DNA of 5,999 nt from an uncultured Mucispirillum sp. (GTDB lineage: Bacteria; Chrysiogenota; Deferribacteres; Deferribacterales; Mucispirillaceae), in the NCBI GenBank assembly GCA_945947845.1, contig CAMEZN010000122.1:1-5999 (forward strand), given 5' to 3'. Shown one piece after another: positions 1-3,832 of the stretch. The notes beneath the pieces are model-generated. The model saw nothing but the letters and a program-made list of their open reading frames with translations, had not been told where the DNA came from and did not search any database. The position numbers and the translations under genes were made by a program. The number at the start of each line of letters is the position of its first letter. The first letter of the stretch is position 1.

Positions 1-694
1 CAATTTTCCTGACTTCTCGCATAAATAATGCACTCCAATCAAGAATAACTCCTTCTGCAACAAATGCTATAAAACATATCATTCCTAACATAAAGAGTAT
101 TCTTGTAGGCTTTATAAAAAGCTTTTGCGGCACTTCTCCACCATAGTTTAAAAAAGCAGGAACACTAACAGCAAGCAGTATAAAAATTAAAGCTGTTATA
201 ATAAATACAGCTGTAACATGGGTAAAGTATTTTAAAAGATATGTTACTATTAAAATACCAAAAAATACACCAAAGCTATACATACTGTGAAAACCTGCCA
301 TTAAGTGCTTTTTCAATCCTTCTTCTACAAGTGCTCCCTGTATATTTAATGTAACATCAAGCATACCAAGTGATGCACCAAACAAAAACATAAATACTGC
401 CATAATAAATATACTTTTTGATACTGAAAGCACTAAAAGGCATATTATAATAGATAATGTAGATAAGATAACTGTTTTTCTACACCCTATTTTTGCAGCA
501 GTAAACCCTGTAAAAAACATACTGATTACAGCACCAAAAGCAATCTGCAAAAGCAAAAGCCCAAGCTCAGCTTTATCAACTGACAGCCTGTCTTTTACAA
601 ATGGCACAAGCATAGCCCATAACCCAAAAGCAAGACCTAATATAATATAGCCAGTATATGTACTGATTCTATGACGAAAGGATATATTATTCAT
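1..694 (-). CDS. MFS transporter, YbjJ-like, second paralogue (3' end outside window)
   Basis: The frame is open from ATG at 694 to the left edge, giving 231 N-terminal residues of a major facilitator superfamily permease in the inner membrane; the substrate is unknown. The protein begins MNNISFRHRISTYTGYIILG. It has hydrophobic segments near residues 14-32, 45-65, 75-90, 96-116, 135-153, 160-180 and 197-215. Family landmarks are a shortened MFS motif A (GCRKT, 70-74) after helix 2, GFHSMYS (134-140) and AEGVILDWSALF (213-224); the last corresponds to the AEGSxxDW segment I recall from E. coli YbjJ. These landmarks line up with the transporter at 1159-2313, so the two are paralogues. The start lies inside the 3' end of the MarR gene, an 8-bp overlap (ATGAATAA) that suggests translational coupling. 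An in-frame ATG at 697 is possible, but AGGG is better spaced (7 nt) for 694. The family call is firm; the transport role is inferred. Confidence 0.9.
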   Translation of the reverse strand, partial: MNNISFRHRISTYTGYIILGLAFGLWAMLVPFVKDRLSVDKAELGLLLLQIAFGAVISMFFTGFTAAKIGCRKTVILSTLSIIICLLVLSVSKSIFIMAVFMFLFGASLGMLDVTLNIQGALVEEGLKKHLMAGFHSMYSFGVFFGILIVTYLLKYFTHVTAVFIITALIFILLAVSVPAFLNYGGEVPQKLFIKPTRILFMLGMICFIAFVAEGVILDWSALFMREVRKI

Positions 695-1133
695 CATCTA
701 ACCCTAATAATTTTTTTTCTGTTATTTCTATTATATTTTTGTATGTATTTAACATATGATTTATTTCTTTTATATCTAACTGTTTTAATATTTCTTGTTC
801 AGTTAAATCAAAAGCATGCCTTATAGTATCTACAATTTTTTTACCATTTTCAGTAAGTGTAATATTTATTTTTCTTCTGTCTTCTGCTGAATGGGTGCGG
901 ATAATATATTCTTTTTTCTCTAATTTATCCAGCAAAGAAGTAATGCTTTGTTTTGGTATAAGCAGACTTTCTGAAAGTTTTGTAGGCTCACTTATACCAC
1001 TGCTTTCATCAATTGATAAAAGCAGGTGAGCTTCCATATAAAGTATATTATATTTTTTACACCATTTTGTAAAAATAATATTTTCAACTTTTACAAGCTG
1101 ATAATGTTCTGTAATAAAACTTTTATTATTCAT
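687..1133 (-). CDS. MarR-family winged-helix transcriptional regulator
   Basis: This 148-residue protein has the usual length and layout of a MarR dimeric repressor. N- and C-terminal helices (about 5-28 and 105-145) would form the dimer interface. The winged helix-turn-helix lies at about 35-97. The recognition helix region is SLLIPKQSITSLLDKLEKK (56-74). The wing carries the family hallmark SAEDRRKINITLTENGKK (82-99), with D85, R86 and R87 the signature residues. MarR proteins usually bind 16-20 bp palindromes and release DNA on binding a small ligand. The gene sits between two paralogous MFS transporters on the same strand, 25 bp after the first and overlapping the second, so it probably controls them and itself. 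The paired palindromes at 2340-2372 are the obvious operator candidates. The start has only a weak GGGTG ribosome binding site 5 nt upstream. One cysteine (C25) lies in the N-terminal helix; a redox role is not established. The ligand cannot be told from sequence. Confidence 0.95.
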   Translation of the reverse strand: MNNKSFITEHYQLVKVENIIFTKWCKKYNILYMEAHLLLSIDESSGISEPTKLSESLLIPKQSITSLLDKLEKKEYIIRTHSAEDRRKINITLTENGKKIVDTIRHAFDLTEQEILKQLDIKEINHMLNTYKNIIEITEKKLLGLDDE

Positions 1134-1158
1134 TATACACCCAAAAATATTACTTATA

Positions 1159-2313
1159 TTACTTCTTTTTTAGTTTCAAAGAAAAAGCACCTGCAAAAAT
1201 TAGTAAAATACACACAAAAATAAATGCAGTTACTAAGTTTGTAAGGTGAGAAATATAGCCTATCACAGCAGGTCCAAGCAGTGAACCTGTATAGCCTATT
1301 GTTGTAACTACTGCAATGGCAGCATTTAGTGATATTTTACCTTTGACATGTGGTATTACAGATACAGCCATAGGTATAATATTTGAAGCACCAAGTCCAA
1401 TTACAGCAAAACCAATATAAAGCAGTATTTTATTATTGAATAAAAGTATACATAAAATACCTGTAACAGCTGTAACTGCACTTACTGCAATAATTTTTCC
1501 GCTGTCAAATTTATTAGCTAAATAATCACCAGCAAGCCTTCCAGCTGTAACTGATGCAAAAAATATAGAAAATCCATATCCAGATATTTCTTTTGGAAAT
1601 TCTTTATAGTCAATTAAAAGTATTGCAGCCCAGTCAAGCATAGAACCTTCTGTCATATATGCAGCAAAACAAATAAAACCAGCAATGATTAAAAGCAGTG
1701 GCGGCATTGTAAGTTTTTTATCATGCTTTATTGTATTTTCCATAGAACCATAAGGAGCAAACCCGCGAAAAGATATTATTAAAAAGATAAATAAAATTAT
1801 AAGCATAATATTTATAACATTATCTATATGAAAATTTTTTGTTAAAAGGAAGGAAGCTGCTATACCATATATAAAACTACCGCCAGAATACATGCTGTGA
1901 AAACCAGACATCAGTTTTTTACCAAAGGCATGTTCCATATAAACTGCCTGAATATTTGCTGTAACATCAGCAATACCAACACCTGCACCTAAAATAAATA
2001 CTGCTATTGTTAATGAAAAAGTATCAGGCATTATCTTTATAAAATATAAAGATATAATCATTATTATAACAGAAAAGATGAAAGTTTTTCTGCATCCAAA
2101 ACTAGAAACTAATTTATCAGTAATCATCATAGCAGCCAGTGCACCAATGCTTAAAAACATTAAAATAGAGCCTAATTTTAAATCATTAATATTAAGCCTT
2201 AATTTAATAAATGGTATACTTAAAGCCCACAATGCAACAGATGAGCCTACTATAAAAAATCCAATATAAGTAGATATTCTGTTATAAAGCCCTGCTGAAA
2301 TATTGCTTTCCAT
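1159..2313 (-). CDS. MFS transporter, YbjJ-like, first gene of the operon
   Basis: This is a complete 384-residue, 12-helix major facilitator permease, presumably in the inner membrane. I recognise the YbjJ-like subfamily from several segments in order: FGCRKT (72-77, reduced motif A between helices 2 and 3), MSGFHSMYSGGS (135-146), TEGSMLDWAAILL (221-233), AGRLAGD (257-263), and VTTIGYTGSLLGPAVIGYI (336-354), which resembles VATTGYLAFLVGPPLLGYL of E. coli YbjJ as I remember it. The central loop at about 183-203 separates the two six-helix halves, and the protein ends in a basic tail (LKLKKK). The start has AGGTG about 4 nt upstream, and no longer in-frame start is evident. It leads an operon with the MarR regulator and a paralogous transporter. 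Such MarR-MFS pairs often handle toxic or signalling small molecules, but the substrate here is unknown and a drug-efflux label would go beyond the evidence. Confidence 0.93.
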   Translation of the reverse strand: MESNISAGLYNRISTYIGFFIVGSSVALWALSIPFIKLRLNINDLKLGSILMFLSIGALAAMMITDKLVSSFGCRKTFIFSVIIMIISLYFIKIMPDTFSLTIAVFILGAGVGIADVTANIQAVYMEHAFGKKLMSGFHSMYSGGSFIYGIAASFLLTKNFHIDNVINIMLIILFIFLIISFRGFAPYGSMENTIKHDKKLTMPPLLLIIAGFICFAAYMTEGSMLDWAAILLIDYKEFPKEISGYGFSIFFASVTAGRLAGDYLANKFDSGKIIAVSAVTAVTGILCILLFNNKILLYIGFAVIGLGASNIIPMAVSVIPHVKGKISLNAAIAVVTTIGYTGSLLGPAVIGYISHLTNLVTAFIFVCILLIFAGAFSLKLKKK

Positions 2314-2336
2314 ATAACACCTAATATTATTAATAT

Positions 2337-2394
2337 ATATTATCTGTTATCAGATTATCTGTTAAGAGATAATATATAAAATAATGAAAGTCAA
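2337..2394 (-). promoter_or_regulatory. Promoter region of the MFS-marR-MFS operon
   Basis: Two sigma-70-type arrangements are possible on the minus strand. One uses TTAACA (2365-2360) and TAATAT (2342-2337) with a 17-bp spacer, which puts the start near 2330 and both palindromes inside the promoter. The other uses TTGACT (2394-2389) with a poor -10 (TATCTC at 17 bp, or TATTAT at 14 bp). In either case the palindromes overlap polymerase contacts. The exact start cannot be decided from sequence. Confidence 0.45.
2340..2372. promoter_or_regulatory. Two overlapping palindromic operators, probable MarR binding sites
   Basis: Two 18-bp near-palindromes share the half-site TTATCTGTTA at a 15-bp period. 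Site A (2340-2357) is TTATCTGTTATCAGATTA, with perfect inner arms ATCTG/CAGAT. Site B (2355-2372) is TTATCTGTTAAGAGATAA, symmetrical at 16 of 18 positions (TTATCT/AGATAA plus a central TTAA). Length and symmetry match typical MarR operators. The sites lie 26-60 bp upstream of the first gene of the operon containing the MarR gene, over its likely promoter, so autorepression is the simplest reading. The symmetry is visible; binding by this particular regulator is inferred. Confidence 0.65.
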
Positions 2395-2404
2395 GCAAAA
2401 ATCA

Positions 2405-2433
2405 TTGACAAAGTATAATTTATAAATTATATA
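2405..2433 (+). promoter_or_regulatory. Sigma-70 promoter of tRNA-Arg
   Basis: A perfect -35 TTGACA (2405-2410) and a -10 TATATA (2428-2433) are separated by 17 bp. The predicted start near 2440 is just before the mature tRNA 5' end at 2443, so any 5' leader would be only a few nucleotides. It stands back to back with the transporter-operon promoter region. Confidence 0.75.
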
Positions 2434-2442
2434 GAATGCACT

Positions 2443-2516
2443 GCCTCTGTAGCTCAGTTGGATAGAGCGACGGATTCCTAATCCGCAGGTCACAGGTTCA
2501 ATTCCTGTCAGGGGCA
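2443..2516 (+). tRNA. tRNA-Arg (anticodon CCU)
   Basis: The full cloverleaf can be drawn. The acceptor stem is GCCTCTG/CAGGGGC (2443-2449 with 2509-2515, one G-U pair). The D arm is GCTC/GAGC with loop AGTTGGATA. The anticodon stem is 2470-2474 with 2482-2486, its outermost pair A-C mismatched. The anticodon loop is TTCCTAA with CCT at 2477-2479, and the T arm is ACAGG-TTCAATT-CCTGT. The discriminator base is A (2516) and CCA is not encoded, so it must be added by nucleotidyltransferase. CCU reads the arginine codon AGG, which is rare in the genes of this window. The gene has its own promoter and terminator. Confidence 0.96.
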
Positions 2517-2522
2517 TTCCTT

Positions 2523-2550
2523 AAAGCCTTGAATATTCAAGGCTTTTTCT
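2523..2550 (+). terminator. Intrinsic terminator after tRNA-Arg
   Basis: A perfect palindrome (AAAGCCTTGAAT facing ATTCAAGGCTTT, 2523-2546) folds into a stem of about 10 bp, and its 3' side continues into a five-T run. It starts 7 nt after the tRNA. Confidence 0.88.
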
Positions 2551-2597
2551 GTATCATATAAAATTCATTTAAAGTTTTATAATGCACTCTATTAAGC

Positions 2598-2625
2598 TTG
2601 ATATTATTTTATTTTTATATATAAT
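2598..2625 (+). promoter_or_regulatory. Sigma-70 promoter of the 136-residue protein gene
   Basis: TTGATA (2598-2603) and a perfect TATAAT (2620-2625) are spaced by 16 bp. The predicted start near 2632 gives a leader of about 20 nt that holds the AGGAGG ribosome binding site (2643-2648). The surrounding AT-richness raises the chance of coincidence, but both hexamers and the position fit. Confidence 0.65.
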
Positions 2626-2653
2626 TTTAAAATCAACTTTTTAGGAGGAGAAA

Positions 2654-3064
2654 ATGGATAACAAAAAAGAAATTTTAGCAGGTATTATTGAAAGAAAGTT
2701 TGAATCAAGGCTTGAAATGGTTCTACTTAAAAAAGGTATTGAGCCAGTTATATTAGATGAAGTAATAGAAGAAAGTTTATTTGATGATGATGAAGAATAT
2801 TTTTATGTTTTTGCAATAAATCATAATGCAGAAAATCACCCTGTGCATATAATTGCTTATGAAATAGAAGAAGGGAAAGTTAAAAGTCATGTATGCTGCA
2901 ACAGAATAAAAGAAGATAAACTTACAGTTATTGACTATGCTTTTTCTTTAAAAGAAGCAAGAAAGATAGCAGCATCATTGCAGGATAAAAAATTATTTGA
3001 AGATATTAAAATAGATTTCTGCGGTTCATGTGTTGGTAAATTATACGGTGAAATTGATGACTAA
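2654..3064 (+). CDS. Acidic cysteine-motif protein of unknown function (136 aa)
   Basis: I do not recognise this family. The start is secure: AGGAGG lies 5 nt before the ATG. The 136-residue protein has no signal peptide or membrane segment and is probably cytosolic. A charged helical N-terminus (1-40) precedes an acidic patch (SLFDDDEEYF, 41-50). Alternating hydrophobic residues at about 50-70 (YFYVFAI, VHIIAYEI) suggest beta strands. Next come a vicinal cysteine pair (SHVCCNR, C81-C82), a likely helix with ARKIAASL at 102-109, and a C-terminal CxxC (DFCGSC, C123 and C126). Four cysteines arranged as CC plus CxxC could bind zinc or another metal, or act in redox chemistry; neither can be chosen from sequence. 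The gene is monocistronic, with its own promoter and terminator, between the tRNA gene and the flagellin control region. Codon use matches its neighbours, so it looks like a resident gene. Confidence 0.88.
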   Translation: MDNKKEILAGIIERKFESRLEMVLLKKGIEPVILDEVIEESLFDDDEEYFYVFAINHNAENHPVHIIAYEIEEGKVKSHVCCNRIKEDKLTVIDYAFSLKEARKIAASLQDKKLFEDIKIDFCGSCVGKLYGEIDD

Positions 3065-3074
3065 TTACTATGCT

Positions 3075-3102
3075 GGCAGAGTTTAAACACTCTGCCTTTT
3101 TT
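3075..3102 (+). terminator. Intrinsic terminator of the 136-residue protein gene
   Basis: An 8-bp GC-containing stem, GGCAGAGT/ACTCTGCC (3075-3082 with 3089-3096), closes a 6-nt loop and is followed by six Ts. It begins 10 nt after the stop codon and separates this gene from the sigma-28 region downstream. Confidence 0.9.
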
Positions 3103-3161
3103 CTGTATAATATAAATAAAAAACTTTCATAAAAAATTTCAAAAATTTTTAAAAAAAATAT

Positions 3162-3188
3162 TAAAGTATTATTTCATAATTCCGATAA
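3162..3188 (+). promoter_or_regulatory. Sigma-28 (FliA) promoter P1
   Basis: TAAAGTAT (3162-3169), 11 nt, then TCCGATAA (3181-3188). This matches the flagellar sigma-28 consensus TAAAGTTT-N11-GCCGATAA at 13 of 16 positions with exact spacing. The predicted start is near 3195, about 640 nt before the flagellin start codon and 60 nt after the preceding terminator. A 5-bp stem, GGGGT/ACCCC (3200-3204 with 3222-3226), would lie at the very 5' end of its transcript. Confidence 0.87.
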
Positions 3189-3257
3189 CTATATCACAAG
3201 GGGTTAGAAAGAACATACATCACCCCAAAAAAAAAGATAAGTTTTTAAAAAAAAGAT

Positions 3258-3284
3258 TAAAGTAAATTAAAACTTATCCGATAA
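3258..3284 (+). promoter_or_regulatory. Sigma-28 (FliA) promoter P2
   Basis: TAAAGTAA (3258-3265), 11 nt, then TCCGATAA (3277-3284). It is a second sigma-28 promoter, 96 bp after P1, with the same geometry and an identical -10. The predicted start is near 3291, about 540 nt from the flagellin start codon. The inverted repeat GATAAGTTTT/AAAACTTATC (3236-3245 with 3269-3278) overlaps its spacer and -10 element. Confidence 0.87.
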
Positions 3285-3290
3285 GTAAAA

Positions 3291-3460
3291 TGTGAGAGAG
3301 ATTAGGAAACAAAAGCTTACTTAAAACAAGGAGCATTTTCCTAATACACATTAAACAGTTAAATAATAAGATATATAAAGTGGAAATTATATATCTTTAT
3401 ATAAATAAGGTATCAAAATAGTTGAGCCCATAAGGAAATATCCTTGTGGGCTTTTTTTGT
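3291..3460 (+). ncRNA. Candidate sigma-28-dependent small RNA (P2 to first module terminator)
   Basis: Transcription from P2 would give an RNA of about 168 nt ending at the intrinsic terminator at 3426-3458; from P1 it would be about 264 nt. Three helices follow in order: ATTAGGAAA/TTTCCTAAT (3301-3309 with 3337-3345), AAGATATATAA/TTATATATCTT (3368-3378 with 3387-3397) closing loop AGTGGAAA, and the terminator stem. No credible coding frame exists; an ATG at 3289 is followed at once by a stop. GGA trinucleotides at 3305, 3330 and 3382 lie in or beside loops, and one at 3434 lies in the terminator stem, which makes CsrA binding conceivable. Alternatively this is the first part of a long flagellin leader. 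Promoter and terminator are well supported; a separate stable RNA is inferred. Confidence 0.55.
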
Positions 3461-3461
3461 T
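3368..3461 (+). repeat. Structured RNA module, copy 1
   Basis: Parts in order: an 11-bp perfect AT-rich hairpin (3368-3378 with 3387-3397) with loop AGTGGAAA; a 10-nt linker; the box AGGTATCAAAATA-G-TTGAGCC (3408-3428); and a terminator hairpin whose 5' arm begins in that box, followed by TTTTTTTGTT. Copy 2 starts its box 123 bp downstream with the same order, the same linker length and the same loop size. Stem sequences differ between the copies while pairing is kept, so the selected feature appears to be RNA structure. I do not recognise a named RNA family. Confidence 0.7.
3426..3458 (+). terminator. Intrinsic terminator of module copy 1
   Basis: An 11-bp stem, GCCCATAAGGA/TCCTTGTGGGC (3426-3436 with 3441-3451, one G-U pair), closes an AATA tetraloop and is followed by seven Ts (3452-3458). 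This is a strong intrinsic terminator on the plus strand with no protein gene directly upstream, which points to an RNA gene or an attenuator. Confidence 0.88.
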
Positions 3462-3486
3462 GCCTTATTAAAAAATTAAAATAAAG

Positions 3487-3582
3487 AATATTAAAAATAA
3501 GTGAATATATTTTTAATATTACAGCTGAACAGGTATCAAAATAATTGAGCCGGTAAGGGTATCCTTATCGGCTTTTTTTGTT
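3487..3582 (+). repeat. Structured RNA module, copy 2
   Basis: A 13-bp perfect hairpin, AATATTAAAAATA/TATTTTTAATATT (3487-3499 with 3508-3520), closes loop AGTGAATA. It is followed by a 10-nt linker, the box AGGTATCAAAATA-A-TTGAGCC (3531-3551; 20 of 21 identical to copy 1), a terminator hairpin and TTTTTTTGTT. No convincing promoter lies between the copies: TAAAGAAT at 3483 has no CCGATAA partner. Copy 2 would therefore be reached only by transcripts that pass the first terminator, unless an unrecognised promoter exists. Its loop lacks the GGA present in copy 1. Confidence 0.7.
3549..3579 (+). terminator. Intrinsic terminator of module copy 2
   Basis: A 10-bp stem, GCCGGTAAGG/CCTTATCGGC (3549-3558 with 3563-3572, one G-T pair), closes a GTAT loop and is followed by seven Ts. 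The apical AAGG/CCTT is shared with copy 1, whereas the lower stem changes on both arms (CCA/TGG becomes CGG/TCG) with pairing kept. It lies 254 bp before the flagellin start codon, between that gene and the only good promoters seen. Confidence 0.88.
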
Positions 3583-3601
3583 CCTGAAAAGCTTTATGCA
3601 A

Positions 3602-3832
3602 GGACGAATGATTCTGGTTATATTTGAATAATATCATTGCGTAAAAAGGAAGTGGAGAGCCTGCAATAATATTATAAAATTCATAACCGCACAAAACACT
3701 AACTTTTTAAAATGATGCAAATTTTTAACAATAGGATTGCATCTAAAAAAAGAAAAAACAAAATTAAAGGCACAAAACACTTATCTATAAGTTATTTGGA
3801 GAGATAATTTATAGTAAAACTGGAGGAAAATC
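3602..3832 (+). promoter_or_regulatory. Flagellin mRNA leader with GGA-bearing hairpins, possible CsrA target
   Basis: Three hairpins precede the start codon. The first (3628-3640 with 3663-3675, one mismatch) has a 22-nt loop containing AAAAAGGAAGTGGAG, with GGA at 3648 and 3654. The second (GATGCAA/TTGCATC, 3714-3720 with 3737-3743) has GGA at 3734 at the loop edge. The third is a perfect 11-bp hairpin (3785-3795 with 3804-3814, one G-U pair) with loop TTGGAGAG, GGA at 3798. The ribosome binding site GGAGG (3822-3826), 6 nt from ATG, holds GGA again. A GGA in a hairpin loop paired with one at the ribosome binding site is the known arrangement at CsrA-repressed flagellin mRNAs (Bacillus hag, Campylobacter flaA). 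The structures are visible; CsrA binding is inferred. Confidence 0.55.

Noticed and set aside
1026..2269. Short plus-strand frames opposite marR and the first transporter
   Set aside because: They lie wholly inside well-supported minus-strand genes and have low-complexity translations without ribosome binding sites.
2443..2516. tRNA-Arg as a phage or island attachment site
   Set aside because: No integrase, no repeated tRNA 3' end and no change of composition are seen nearby.
2571..2590. TAAAGTTT before the 136-residue protein gene as a sigma-28 promoter
   Set aside because: The -35 is perfect, but the sequence 11 nt later (CTATTAAG) bears no likeness to GCCGATAA. The sigma-70 pair at 2598-2625 explains the gene.
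28..2590. AATGCACT repeated near 28, 2436 and 2581
   Set aside because: The copies are short with unrelated flanks and different contexts (inside a gene, before the tRNA, after the tRNA), so chance is likely.
3565..3572. Perfect sigma-28 -10 (GCCGATAA) on the minus strand
   Set aside because: It is the reverse complement of the copy 2 terminator arm. The nearest minus-strand TAAA element (TAAAGCTT) is 16 nt away instead of 11, and no gene lies in that direction.
3600..3660. Possible riboswitch or tmRNA-like segment (ATGATTCTGG, GCGTAAAAAGG)
   Set aside because: Isolated resemblance only. The conserved cores of c-di-GMP, preQ1 or tmRNA elements are absent.
3765..3790. A third sigma-28 promoter right before flagellin
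   Set aside because: TAAA is present but the -10 reads ATCTATAA, lacking the CCG core, and spacing is one base short. The start would fall inside the 3785-3814 hairpin. Too weak to list, though it is the nearest alternative promoter.
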